Shown piece after piece: positions 1 through 11,116 of a stretch of 64,000 nucleotides of DNA. The stretch spans positions 1 to 64,000 of the forward strand of contig QANU01112481.1 of assembly GCA_003254905.1 (NCBI GenBank). The letters run 5' to 3'. Under the pieces are notes generated by a model. It was not told where the DNA came from, made no database searches, and worked only from the letters and a program-made list of their open reading frames with translations. How positions within the stretch are numbered: position 1 is the stretch's first letter; the number at the start of each line of letters is the position of its first letter. The stretch comes from Nissolia schottii (taxonomy: Eukaryota > Streptophyta > Magnoliopsida > Fabales > Fabaceae). Made by a program: the position numbers and the translations under genes.

Positions 1-680
1 CAAGAAACTTTGGATTATAAATTAATTTAAACGAAACATAAGCTTGCCCAAATGCTAATTTACAGTTGATGAAAAGTTAAATTCATAGAACTGACAAATT
101 TTAACCTACCAGCCAAATTTTTTTTGGAAGGATGTTGTTAGTTATACACAATTAGAGTATGCCTTTAAGGGTTTGGATATTTTATGTTCAGCCAGCAAAA
201 TGGATTGTGTAATTGAATGGTATCCAGTATAATGGAAAGAGAAATGTGACAAAATTTTTTAGATTTCCTCTATATGCTTAACAAATGTATGAGATTTATT
301 AAGGTGGAATTCACATGGATTTCACCCTTTGTGAGTGAGTTATAAAAAAGTTATCTAAAAAAGGTTGTCATGGAAAAGGGAAAACAAGAGAGAGAGAGAG
401 GGGAGATAGGAAGAGTTGTAGGAGAGTTATGCATTATGGTTGTACAAATATATTTTCTTATAATTGAATAATATGAAACTAGATTGAGCCTGCAGGCAAA
501 GAAAGCATAGGGTTGGTTGTACAAATATATTTTATCATAATTGAATAATATGAAACTAGATTTAGCCTGCAGGCAAAGAAAGCATAGAAAATGTTGAAGT
601 TAAATGACTTGCATTCTAAGTAGCACTGATACTTTGTGGGATTGATGTGTTTCCATGTTCAACACACAGCTAATACTAAC

Positions 681-2333
681 TGTTGAAAGCCTTTTACACT
701 CTCGTTGTTTAATAATATATCATTCTTTACAGCTTTCAGATTCTTAAGGGATCCAATTGCAGTATAGTCGGGTATAGTCGTATCCATAGGGAGTTGCAAA
801 AATACCGTTCTTGAGTTTAGTTAATTAGACAATAAGGTGAAAGATTGGTAAATTGGTTGATAGTTAAATAAATAAGTAAAGAACATAAAAGATAAATGGG
901 CAACAAATCAGAGGTAGATCCGGAAGCTTGTTGAGAATTGAATCCTATTATAGTTTCATACATCCATTTACTTAGTACAACTGAATTATCATTTCATTGA
1001 TTGCCCGCCACCAGTTCTTAACTTGTTCATTGCTCTCAAGCATGAAAAGATCATCAGGCTTCCTTTATTAAGCTATTACTTTCGCACACAAACTTAACAA
1101 AGTACACCAGCGTTATTCCATATGTTAAAACAGCTAATCCTTCATTCCAGTTATGGCAACCAAGAATTAGATGAATTGATTTAGTTCCAACCTATGATGC
1201 CGCTCTCGCGCGCAATCAAACAGTTTAGAATCATGTTTTAGGTAGCAAGGCTAAAACAAGCATTAAGCGTAAAATCATTCAAGCAAATCATAGAAATTGA
1301 TAAATTCATCATACTACAATATTCATCAAAATCCCAACAACAAGAGGATTAGAAATCCATCTTACAAGAGTTAATCTTAGAGGCAAGGTTATGGACGCTT
1401 ACCATAACACGTTCTCACGCTGTCATGACATGACCTCCGTGCTTCCTCGATCACTCCCGGCTCCTTCACCGGCCTCCTCGTTGTTGCTAAACTAACCTAA
1501 GCTTTGAAGTACAAGAAATTTGAGAAAGAAATGAAGAATGAACTATGGATGGATTGATTGAAGTGTGAGCCTCGGGTTCTCTATCTATAGGCAAAATTTA
1601 GGGTCACCGCTGAGCAGTAGGGTACCTCCGCTGAGCGGTGCAATGATGACACTGCTGAGCGGATAGGTACAATCGCTGAGCGGTTTAGTCAAAGTGGCTC
1701 CTATTGGTTGCTTTTCTGACAGATTCCCGGCGGCGACAACCGGTGGCGGCGGTGACAGCTGGCGTAATAAATGCACCGTCAGCAAGCGAGCACGGAGAGC
1801 ATCATTGCTCAGCGGGTTAGCTCTTATCGCTGAGCGCCAAGGTCTTTCCGCTGAGCGGTATTTCTTAGCCGTCAAGTCTTATCCTCTTAATTACGGCGCT
1901 GCTATGACGTCATTTGTCAGGTCCGCTGAGCGGTTAGGGTTTACCGCTGAGCGGTGTCTCTATGATGGTCGTCTGTGGCGACTGCAAGTTGTCAGGCGGC
2001 GCCAGGCTGTGACGGCTGCAAATGGCTCTGGTGGGTAAAACCGCTGAGCGGTCTAGGGTACCTCGCTCAGCGGCTCTTTTCTTTTCTGCGCTGAGCGTCT
2101 TTTGGTTACCGCTGAGCAGCCTCTCGCCTGATTATATCTTTTTCCTTCTTTTGCCTCTTTTGCCCTTTGCTCCATTCTTCTGGGATTATTCTTTAATTAA
2201 TATGCTTGCATCCATCTTTAGAATATATTATAAATCCTACAAAAGTGAAAAATTTAGTCAGATAATTCTTTAAAACATAAGCAAATAGGTGCCATTTCAT
2301 TAGGTGAAAATTGTATAAATTTGGCACTTATCA
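681..2333 (-). mobile_element. Solo LTR, family A, copy 1 (minus orientation)
   Basis: This 1653-base sequence starts TGTTGAAAGC and ends CACTTATCA on the plus strand, and is flanked on both sides by CTAAC (676-680 and 2334-2338), a perfect 5-base target-site duplication. No internal domain is attached, so it is a solo LTR left by LTR-LTR recombination. Family A copies at 2677-4140 (opposite strand) and 34277-35715 share it end to end. Read on the minus strand it begins TGATAAGTGCC and ends GCTTTCAACA. Its TATA region near 1585 is degenerate. It contains about 13 CCGCTGAGCGG-like motifs between 1607 and 2120. Superfamily cannot be assigned without an internal region. Confidence 0.92.
1607..2120. 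repeat. CCGCTGAGCGG motif array in family A LTR copy 1
   Basis: About thirteen exact or near copies of the 11-base near-palindrome CCGCTGAGCGG are present, for example at 1607, 1628, 1652, 1673, 1850, 1922, 1944, 2041 and 2063. Neighbouring copies are often 21-24 bases apart, most often 22. The block is clearly richer in GC than the surrounding DNA. It lies in the U3 part of the LTR, upstream of the TATA region in the LTR's own orientation. A protein-binding or structural role is inference. Confidence 0.8.
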
Positions 2334-2903
2334 CTAACACATGAAAATATTTGTCCAACACACGTGTCTCACGTGTCCAAAAGTATCCAAACAAAATTTT
2401 TATGATTGTGTTGGGTTTAAAGCGGTGAAGGGAGCCTAAAATCATGAGAGATTAACCAATGAACTAAGTGAGAAACATATTAATGGGTTAGACACCACAT
2501 CTTAACTCAAAACCTTAAGACAACGGGGTTTAAGGGTCTTCCCTTATATATACTCTTCATTTAATCCAAATTTTATCAATGTGTGACTTTACATTCACAC
2601 TTAAACACAATAATCTTCCTCTTAAGTGTGAGGCCAACAATGGTACGCTCCCCCCTCAATGGAAGCTTCACATACTTGATAAGTGCCAAATTTACGCAAT
2701 TTCAACTATTGAAAAGGCACCTGTCTGCTTAAGTTTAATGAATTATCTGATTAAATTCCCCACTTTTATAGGATTTATAAGATATTCTAGAGATGGATAC
2801 AAGCACATTGGAAAGATAAAGATCAAAGAGAAATCCCACAGAGAAAGGAAACAAAGAGAAAATGGAGCGAAAAGTAGCAGAAAGGCGAAATCAGAAGCGC
2901 CAT

Positions 2904-3191
2904 CGCTCAACGGTGACAACTAGCCGCTCAACGGCTCGAACGAAGAAACCGCTCAGCGAAAGGAACAACCCGCTTAGCGGGCCTTGCTTCGAAGCGAAGA
3001 AACTTAGCTGCGAAGGAAGCTCTGCAGCCGCACCTGCAGCCACAATGCCACCCTGCTCTGACACCGCTCAGCGCACCGTACGCCAATCAACGGCTCTAAC
3101 AGATAATGTCAGAGCAGAGCCACCATTCAGAAGAACCGTGGCGGTGAAGAAAGCTCAAACCGCTGAGCGGTGTTCCCAGGCCGCTCAGCGG
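2904..3191. repeat. CCGCTCAGCGG motif array in family A LTR copy 2
   Basis: Several copies of CCGCTCAGCGG and variants (CGCTCAACGG, CCGCTTAGCGG, CCGCTGAGCGG) lie between 2904 and 3191, directly upstream of the LTR TATA box. This is the same array as in the other family A copies, read on the opposite strand. Its position just upstream of the promoter fits an enhancer-like or silencing-target role, but that is inference. Confidence 0.75.
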
Positions 3192-3210
3192 TGACCCCCC
3201 CAAATCAGCC

Positions 3211-3218
3211 TATAAATA
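3211..3218 (+). promoter_or_regulatory. TATA box of family A LTR
   Basis: TATAAATA is followed by GAGGCTCCATGCTC, a typical plant core-promoter context, inside the LTR. It marks the probable U3/R border of family A. The copy at 34277-35715 keeps the same box on the minus strand (35200-35207). Confidence 0.6.
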
Positions 3219-4568
3219 GAGGCTCCATGCTCTCATTCAGGGGAAATTCCGATTTCATAACATACAGACCTCATACATACTTAGAGAGCACGAATTAGGG
3301 TAGTTTTGTAGCAACAAAGAGGAGGCTAGTGAAGGAGCCAAGGGTGATCAAAGAAGCACGGCGGTCGTGTCATGACAGCGTGAGAACGTGTCATGGTAAG
3401 CGTTCATCACCTTGCCTCTGAGATTTTCTCTTGCAAGATGGATTCCTAATCCTCTTTTTGTTGGGATTTTGATAACTGTTATAACATGATTGTATCCATG
3501 TACTTTTGCAGTAATGAATCTGTCATTTTCTATGATTTGCATGAATCGATTTTACGCTTAATGCTTGTTTTAGCTTAGCTACCTAAAGCATGACTTCAAA
3601 CTGCATGGTTGCGCGTGAGAATGGCATCACAAGTTGGAACTAAATCAATTCATCTAATAAACCTAATTGCTAGAGATATAGTTGGGGATATTAGTCGCTT
3701 TTAACATCTAAAAATAACACTGGTGTACTTTGTTAAGCTCGTGTGCGAGAGTAACAGCATAACAAAGAAAACCTGTGATCTTTTCATGCGCGAGAGCGAT
3801 GAACAAGTTAAGAACTGATGGCGAGGAATCAAAGAAATGATAGTTCTGATGTTTGAGTTATGAATGCATGAAACTATAATAGGATTCAAATCCCAACAAG
3901 CTTCCTGATCTGTCTCTGATTTGTTGCCTATTTATTTTTTCTGTTATTTATTTATCTAAATATCAAACCATCAATCCTTCACTTTATTGTTTAAGTAACA
4001 AACTCAAGAACGGTATTTTTGCAACTCTCTGTGGATACGATTATACCCCGACTGTACTGCAATTGGGTTCCTTGTGAATCTGAAAGCTGTAAAGAAGGAT
4101 ATATTATTTTGAACGACGGGAGTATAAAAAGCTTTCAACAATACTCATGACAAAAAACGCTAGAGAGCTGGTATCATACCCCCAAGCAAACACAAACCAA
4201 TTAGGCCATCGTATTTCGAGTGCCAACTTTGTGAGGAAATTTCATCTCGGATTCAAACTGCCAACTTTGATACCAATTCTTAAGAAGACCATTTTTATCA
4301 CAATGATCACACTCAAAATTTTTATACTTAGACTTTGATTTGCTTCTACGCTTGCTTTTAGCTTGCTGACTCTTCCATTACCTTTGTCTCTGCTTCTCCC
4401 CTATTCTCAGTAACCAAAACCTTTGACTGTCTACAGGACGCTTCTGGGTTTAATTGTTTTTTGACTTCTTCATTCAAAGGAGTAGTTTTAACAAAGTTGA
4501 TGGTCACAACGCCACCAAAAATAAAACTAGTTAAAATAACACAGACTTTCCCAAAAATTTGGAAGAGT

Positions 4569-4569
4569 N
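4569..4569. other. Single undetermined base at a probable assembly joint
   Basis: One N sits exactly where the match between the two copies of the 1.36-kb unit stops. Copy 2 continues with gttcaacaact, whereas this copy switches to unrelated sequence. The switch may be a real rearrangement or a scaffolding artefact. Confidence 0.6.
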
Positions 4570-5934
4570 TTACTCTAACATACATTTAACAACCGAAAAC
4601 ATTGATTTCAACGTTTCGGGCTAGTATGATTTATCCTCTATCCCTTACTAGCAAGGGCATATAACCGAAATGTGGCCTACGTGCGGGGCTAGCATGAACA
4701 GTACTTACTAGCGAGGGCATACGTCATGGTACATCCACACCTACTGTTGCTGGCTACAAATCCTGTCAGAACGCCCATACCATTTATCCAATACATAAAA
4801 TCCATTTTTTCACTCATGGTTTTTCATAAACAATTCAATCATTCTCAACATATTCATAAAATAAATTTTATGCAGCAATAATAATAATAATAATAATACT
4901 AACAATAATAATAATAATAATCTTTTTCCATATGTAAAGTTTGTCAAAGGTCTTTCTTACCAAAATCCAACATTTTAATTTAAATAATTTAATTCACATA
5001 TATCAGTATAGTAAAGTAATCATAATTACAACTAACTACTCACAGCACAAGCCTCAAGGAGGCAAAAGGAAAGAACTATCGGGCAACCAAAACTTTGAGA
5101 ACTTCACCTGAATCTCCCAACACTACCAACAAGACAACAATGTCATGGGTTAGGACCAATTTAACCCAAATCACTAATATTCTCAAAATTTCAACCTAGG
5201 GTTCCAAACAATCTAATCATAAACTTGAATAATAAAAAAACCAACTCAATCACAACAACAAGATATTTAAGTTAAGAAACTACCCTTGAAGACCCAAGAG
5301 AAAAGAAAAATTCGGATAGAGCCCTAGGTCACCACCAAAAGCTCCAAATGACCATCATTAGAGTTTTGGAGAGAAAATGGATGAGGTATGATGATGATGA
5401 TGGAGAGGAAGTGAAGTATTTGGTGGAGATTGAATGATTTTGGGTGTTATTAATGATCTAAGGATGATTTGGGGGGAGGTGGGGTTGGGGGTTAGGGTTT
5501 GAGAGAAGGTAACGAGAAGGGAGAGGGAATGAGTTTAGAGAGATAGACTCGCGTAAAATGAGCCTCTCACACTAATAAAAATGTCCCTAGACACAAGTCA
5601 TTCAAATGGCTTAGTGTATCATTTAAATGACTTGTCCCTAGATCCCCCCAAAAATGTGAATTTAAGCAAGTCATTTGAATGATCTTTTGAATCATTTGAA
5701 TGACTCAACCTCTGTGGCCTCGAATATGAAATTTTTAGCATTCATTCGAATAAGATAGACTGTCATTCGAATGAGTCCTGAAATTTAAATTCCAACTAAA
5801 AAATGATCTCAAACTCGACAAAATAATACAAATGAATAACTAAGCATAAAGATAAATAAATAGCTAAATAAAATGAAATAAACTTAACATTTTTATATAT
5901 ATAAAATAAATAATTAAATTATTAAGACATCACA
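4570..5934 (-). mobile_element. Probable LTR-type sequence, minus orientation, boundaries uncertain
   Basis: The right border ends in gacatcaca (minus strand TGTGATGTC), a plausible LTR start. The body has the layout often seen in plant LTRs: AT-rich U3, microsatellites, and a short GC-richer block near 5460-5560. No coding frame, primer site or target-site duplication could be shown, and the left border coincides with the N at 4569. It could equally be unrelated intergenic DNA. Confidence 0.3.
4876..4922. repeat. (AAT)n microsatellite
   Basis: Two runs of AAT/ATA triplets are separated by a short interruption (actaac). This is a simple sequence repeat with no evident function. Confidence 0.9.
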
Positions 5935-6136
5935 ATATCACATGTAGCATGGGATGTGGCATTTCTTAACAAATCAACCTTTCTTTCTTAGTTTTAGACA
6001 ACCAGAGATTTTGAAAGAGTCTTTTGCTTTTAAGTGGAGTTGGTGAGTTCTGTGTACTTTACGCATAGTCTTTCAGCATGATTGGGATCAGAACCTTTTG
6101 GGTAGAATTGCAACTTTTTTCCCTCAAAAATAATCT

Positions 6137-6486
6137 CAAGAAACTTTGGATTATAAATTAATTTAAACTAAACATAAGCTTGCCCAAATACTAAATTACA
6201 GTAGATGAAAAGTTAAATTAATAGAACTTACAAATTTTAACCTACCAGCCAAATTTTTTTTGGAAGGATGTTGTTAGTTATACACAATATGCCTTTAAGG
6301 GTTTGGATATTTTATGTTCTGCCAGCAAAATGGATTGTGCAATTGAATTGTATCCAGTATAATGGAAAGAGAAATGTGACAAAAAATTTTAGATTTCCTC
6401 TATATGCTTAACAAATGTATGCGATTTATTAAGGTGGAATTCACATGGATTTCTTATCTAAAAAAGGTTATCATGGAAAAGGGAAA

Positions 6487-6537
<51 letters not shown>

Positions 6538-7497
6538 TAGGAAGAGTTGTAGGAGAGTTATGCATTATGGTTGTACAAGTATATTTTCTTATAATTGAAT
6601 AATATGAAACTAGATTGAGCCTGCAGGCAAAGAAAGCATAGAAAATGTTGAAGTTAAATGACTTGCATTCTAAGTAGCACTGATACTTTGTGGGATTGAT
6701 GTGTTTCCATGTTCAACACACAACCAATACTAACACGAAAATATTTTTCCAACACATGTGTCTCACGTGTCCAAAAGTATCCAAACAAAATTTTTATGAT
6801 TGTGTTGGGTTTAAAACGGTGAAGGGAGCCCTAAATCACGAGAGATTAACCAATGAACTAAGTGAGAAACATATTAATGGGTTAGACACCACATCTTGAC
6901 TCAAAACCTTAAGACAACGGGGTTTAAGAGTCTTCCCTTATATATATACTCTTCATTTAATCCAAATTTCATCAATGTGTGACTTTACATTCACACTTGA
7001 ACACAATAATCTTCCTCTAAAGTGTGAGCCCAACATTGGTACGCTCCCCCCTCAATGGAAGCTTCACATACTCATGACAAAAAACGCTAGAGAGCTGGTA
7101 TCATACCCCCAAGCAAACACAAACCAATTAGGCCACTGTATTCCGAGTGCCAACTTTGTGAGGAAATTTCATGTCGGATTCCAATTGTCAACTTTGATAC
7201 CAATTCTTAAGAAGACCATTTTTATCACAATGATCACACTCAAAATTTTTATACTTAGACTTTGATTTGCTTCTACGCTTGCTTTTAGCTTGCTGACTCT
7301 TCCATTACCTTTGTCTCTGCTTCTCCCCTATTCTCAGTAACCAAAACCTTTGACTGTCTACAGGACGCTTCTGGGTTTAATTGTTTTTTGACTTCTTCAT
7401 TCAAAGGAGTAGTTTTAACAAAGTTGATGGTCACAACGCCACCAAAAATAAAACTAGTTAAAATAACACAGACTTTCCCAAAAATTTGGAAGAGTGT
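6137..7497. repeat. Copy 2 of the 1.36-kb duplicated unit, with empty LTR sites
   Basis: This segment matches 1-680, 2334-2676 and 4141-4568 in order, without either solo LTR. Near 6733 a single CTAAC lies where copy 1 has a 1653-base LTR between two CTAACs. Near 7071 a single ATACT replaces the second insertion. It therefore shows the pre-insertion state. It carries a longer GA run (6490-6533) and lacks the 77-base tandem duplication of copy 1. No gene was recognised. Confidence 0.88.
6490..6533. repeat. (GA)n microsatellite
   Basis: About 22 uninterrupted GA units. The equivalent place in copy 1 (about 389-400) has only a short GA run, so this microsatellite changed length after the duplication. 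Confidence 0.95.
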
Positions 7498-7602
7498 TCA
7501 ACAACTGAAGTCCCAAAAATTCATCTTCAAATTTAATACCTATGTCAGACAATTGAGTAAAACAACCTTGAAAGTCACTCAAGCCATTGATAGGTGTCAC
7601 TT

Positions 7603-8013
7603 TGTAACGGCCTGAAAATCGTTACTAGCACGCAAAAGACTAGTTCTCTTACAGAATCCTCTTAAAGAACACTTTTCATAAGAATATGTCTTTTTAAATT
7701 TGATAAAAATAAATAAAAGTTTTCTTTTCTGAATAAACATAAACTCTTTACAATATATACAAATATACACGTAAAGTACGCGATCAGTTCAAACATCCTG
7801 CTTGTATACAAATTTAAAATAAATCTAACAAATCCTATGGATAGCTTCACCTCAAGGTGACTTCTGACTCAAGAATCTTGACGTCGACCATGACCTTCAT
7901 GCACTACTGCTTCTATATCCTACTAACCTGCAACTGGAAGGGGTTGAGGGATGAGAACTCTGGGGAGAGCCTCAGTGAGCAAGCGATCACCCACAGCACC
8001 CACGGGACGGTTC
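7603..8013 (-). mobile_element. Truncated LTR of family B
   Basis: It starts TGTAACGGCCTGAAAATCG and aligns with the starts of the LTRs at 8722 and 11117. Similarity is lost after the cacgggacggttc block near 8013. The sequence just before it (about 7030-7602) is shared with the sequence before the LTR at 8722, so LTR and flank were duplicated together. The orientation is taken from the element at 8722-11117. Confidence 0.65.
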
Positions 8014-8149
8014 AACAACAATGATGGTTACTAATTACTATTTAGAGAATAATTTTGATGCATTTTTGGTATAATAAAATTTTATATTATCATTCAATTA
8101 TGTATTTCAATAATGTTAGTGAGTATAGTTGTAGCATCTGAGCCACGAA

Positions 8150-8721
8150 ACATTGGTACGCTCCTCCCTCAAAGGAAGCTTCGTATAATCATGACAAACG
8201 ATGCTTGAGGGTTGGTAACATACCCTGAGCAATCACGCACCAGTTAGGCCACCATATCCTAGGTGCCAACTTTGTGAGCAAATTTCATGTCGGATTCAAA
8301 CTATAAGCTTTTATACCAATTCTTAAGAAGAACCTTTTTATCACAGTGATCACACTCAAAATGTTTATACTTAGATTTTGATTTGCTTCTACGCTTGCTT
8401 TTACCTTGTTGACCTCTTCCATTAACTTTGTCTTTGCTTTTCCCCTATTCTTAGTAACCAAAACCTTTGACTGTCTATAGGACACTTGCTGAGTTTAATT
8501 GTTTTCTGACTTCTTCATTTAAAACAATTGTTTTAACAAAGTTCATGGTAACATCACCGCCAGAAATAAAACTAGTCAAAGTAACACAAGACTTTTCAAA
8601 AAATTAGGAATAGTGTTCAGCAACCAAAGTCCTAAAAATTCATCTTCAAATTTAATACCCATGTCAAACAATTGAGAAAAACAACCTTGAAAGGCACTCA
8701 ATTCATTGATAGGTTTCGCTT
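8150..8721. repeat. Diverged third copy of part of the duplicated unit
   Basis: This stretch matches about 7030-7602 (and 2640-2676 plus 4141-4568) with many substitutions. Shared landmarks are the cattggtacgctcc start, the gtgccaactttgtgag block and the ctacgcttgcttttac block. It ends exactly at the start of a family B LTR, as does copy 2. It looks older than the copy 1/copy 2 duplication because it is more diverged. Confidence 0.75.
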
Positions 8722-10732
8722 TGTAATGACTCAAAAATCGTTACCGGCACGCAAGATACTAGTTCTCTTACAAAAGCTTCTTAAGGAACGTTTTTCATAA
8801 AAACATGCCTTATTAACTTTAAAAAAAATCCAAATAAAATCTTTCTTTTCTGAATAAACATAAACTCTTTACAATAAATATAAATATACATGTAAAATAT
8901 GAGATCGGTCCGAACATCCCCCTATATACAATTGGAGTAGTCTAGACACTAACTCAATTACAAATTTAAAATAAATCTAACAAAACATTTTGGTAGCTTC
9001 ACCTCAAGGTGACCACTGACTCAAAAATCTTAACGTCGGTGCAACTAACTATGATCTCCATGTACTGCTACTTCTATATCCTAACCTGCTACTAGAGGGG
9101 GGTTGAGGGGTGAGAACTCTGGGAAGAGCTTCAGTAAGCAAGCGATCACCCACAACACCCACGAGACAATTCGAACCATGGACATACATATGCAATACCT
9201 ATAATATTATTCATACAAAAATGTTATAATATAATAATACTAATAAATAAACTTTCATGAAAACATTAATACAATATCATAGGAAGGTATCTAGACAGAT
9301 GAATCCTGAGCATTATAGTCTAACTTTAATGCACTATCCAGTCTACCCGAGTCCCTAGATCCCTGATAATTGGTTAACGCACTACCCATGCACCTAAGTC
9401 TCGATAGCTAATGATAATCTGATCTATCCGAGTCCCTAAATTTTTTATAGTTAGTTCTAATTCTGACTGCAATTGTACTAAGGACTAACGTAGGTTGTCC
9501 CTGACTTACAATTATATCCTAGATATAACTTTCTTAAAAAAAGTTTTTAAAATAACATGAACATGATAACTGAAAATTGAAATAACTGCTAACTGATAAC
9601 TCAAATAACTAACATTTGAAATCCATGAACATACACATGCAACATGATGCTTTTTATGCAATAAAACAATGGGTCCATGGCTTTTATAAAAAGCTTTTCA
9701 TGATTTCTAAAATATTTTCGTAAACAATTTTGTAAACGTTTGTAACTAAGAAGCACCGACACTGACATGAACATGGGACACAAAATGACACGCAACACCT
9801 TGACACACCAATTTCAAAATTTTACGTGACACAACACAACATATGTAGGTGTAAAATTAAATATTTATAATATCTTAATACTTTTATTGATATCAAACTA
9901 CTAATTTTTAATAGTTTTCAAATTATTTTCAAAAAATATGGAACATTTAAGATATTTTCATGTGTCAATACTTGTTAATTTTCTAAGTGTCCATATTATT
10001 ATAAATTATATAATATTTAAAATATTTTTTCTCAGACACGATATGGACACAACTCAAAAAACATTCAGATATAACTTGGACACGCTTGTACACGACTAAT
10101 TATGATTTTTTTTTATTTAGACACTTTCGGGCACGTGCGACACGTGTATCGAACGAGTGTCTTCATGTGTCAGTGTCTACGGTGTGTTAGACATGGAGAC
10201 ACAACAGTCTCATGAAGTGTCTATGCTTCCTAGGTTTGTAAATATGATTTTTCATAAATAAAATGTTTCACAAATCTTTTCGTAAATCCTTATTATTCTA
10301 AAACATTGTTTCATAAATCAAATCTATAATTAAATTAAAATAATGCTTTATAAATATGAAAATAAAAAAATGAATTACCATGAGCAACAACCCACTCTCT
10401 TGGAGTTGATGAAGACTGACTGTCATCCTTCGCGAGCCTAGTAAGAACTCAAACAACATTGCTAACTGACTCAAAACACTAACGACATGACGTTAACACC
10501 CTATATGGAGGACTACTTCCCTATGAACAAAATATAAAATAAAACTAGAGCTTGAGAGAAAGCTTGCACTCAAAGCACAACCTTCAGAACACTTTGAGTA
10601 AATTAGCAAGTAAAAACATTTAAGGAAGGTTCTATTTATAGGGGAAACTGACTTGTCAGCCAAGTCACTTCGCTAAACTGTTGCAGCATGCTGTCCACTG
10701 CTTTTTTTTCCCCTCTTCTATGGGTCATTACA
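8722..10732 (-). mobile_element. Family B LTR (3' LTR of a short minus-strand element)
   Basis: The plus-strand ends are TGTAATGACTC and GGGTCATTACA, a TG...CA LTR whose termini are inverted copies of each other. Length is 2011 bases, of which 496 come from a nested MITE and its target duplication. A polypurine-like tract lies just outside its right end on the minus strand (10733-10750, reading cttaaggggata). A related LTR begins at 11117, so 10733-11116 would be the internal region. No coding capacity is present. Confidence 0.65.
9746..10233. mobile_element. hAT-like MITE nested in the family B LTR
   Basis: The 488-base insert starts CTAAGAAGCACCGACAC and ends GTGTCTATGCTTCCTAG, so the termini are imperfect inverted repeats. 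It is flanked by perfect 8-base duplications GTTTGTAA (9738-9745 and 10234-10241). Eight-base target sites are typical of hAT transposons. The ends are rich in gacac/gtgtc motifs. There is no transposase frame, so it is non-autonomous. Confidence 0.8.
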
Positions 10733-11116
10733 ATCTATCCCCTTAAGACATTTGATCCTCTAAATGTCACGAACTGCTTCCTTCTGACCTTACCACGCTT
10801 CCTCTGCGCTACTTTGATCTTCTTTTACCATCCTTATAGCTACCTGTTTGACTTCTTAACATATGCTGACTAGGCGTGAGGACAAGGAGTGAAAAAAGAC
10901 ACGACTGACATACCTGACATAGCTAACCTTGCCATGCTTACTTTGCTCTAGACATGACTGACTCTTATAATTGATTCTAGACATGATATGACTGACATCC
11001 TATAGGCCTTACGTAACCTTGTATAAATGGTTTTTGTTCCATTTATCCAATTGTGATCTCATATAAGGACATTTGCTCTAATAAACACAGGGAAATCTAT
11101 TGCTCTGTTACCACAT
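10733..11116 (-). mobile_element. Short non-coding internal region of a family B element
   Basis: This 384-base stretch lies between two family B LTRs. On the minus strand it starts, three bases after the right LTR, with TGGTAACAGAGC (11102-11113), a close match to the tRNA-iMet primer site TGGTATCAGAGC. It ends with a purine-rich tract before the left LTR. No gag or pol is present, so the element is a TRIM/LARD-like derivative or a large internal deletion. The only open frame (10688-10873, plus strand) crosses the LTR border and is not a gene. Confidence 0.6.
11102..11113 (-). promoter_or_regulatory. Primer binding site, tRNA-iMet type
   Basis: The minus strand reads TGGTAACAGAGC and differs from the common plant PBS TGGTATCAGAGC at one base. 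It is separated by ATG from the LTR end at 11117. It fixes the element's orientation as minus. Confidence 0.6.

Larger units (their letters stand above)
2677..4140 (+). mobile_element. Solo LTR, family A, copy 2 (plus orientation)
   Basis: This 1464-base sequence starts TGATAAGTGCC, ends GCTTTCAACA, and is flanked by ATACT on both sides (2672-2676 and 4141-4145), a perfect 5-base target-site duplication. It is the same family as 681-2333 but lies in the opposite orientation, only 343 bases away. A clean TATA box (TATAAATA, 3211-3218) follows the motif-rich U3 block at 2904-3191. No coding capacity was recognised, and the short open frames inside it are not genes. The paralogous segment near 7071-7076 shows the empty site. 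Confidence 0.92.
1..4568. repeat. Copy 1 of a 1.36-kb duplicated unit, split by two solo LTRs
   Basis: Three pieces of this interval (1-680, 2334-2676 and 4141-4568) join into one sequence that matches 6137-7497 almost base for base. The breaks fall exactly where two solo LTRs were inserted. The unit has no convincing gene. It contains a short GA run near 389-400 and a local tandem duplication of about 77 bases (about 442-517 and 518-594) that copy 2 lacks. Its 2400-2640 part also occurs in diverged form near 42.5 kb and 46.7 kb, so the unit itself includes an older dispersed repeat. The match stops at the single N at 4569, which may be an assembly joint. Confidence 0.85.

Noticed and set aside
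1694..3194. Open frames of 83-114 codons inside family A LTRs
   Set aside because: They read through the GC-rich CCGCTGAGCGG array and are not conserved in frame between LTR copies.
681..4140. A single DNA transposon with inverted arms of about 1.5 kb
   Set aside because: The arms have independent perfect 5-base target duplications (CTAAC and ATACT) and each is a complete TG...CA LTR, so they are two separate solo LTRs.
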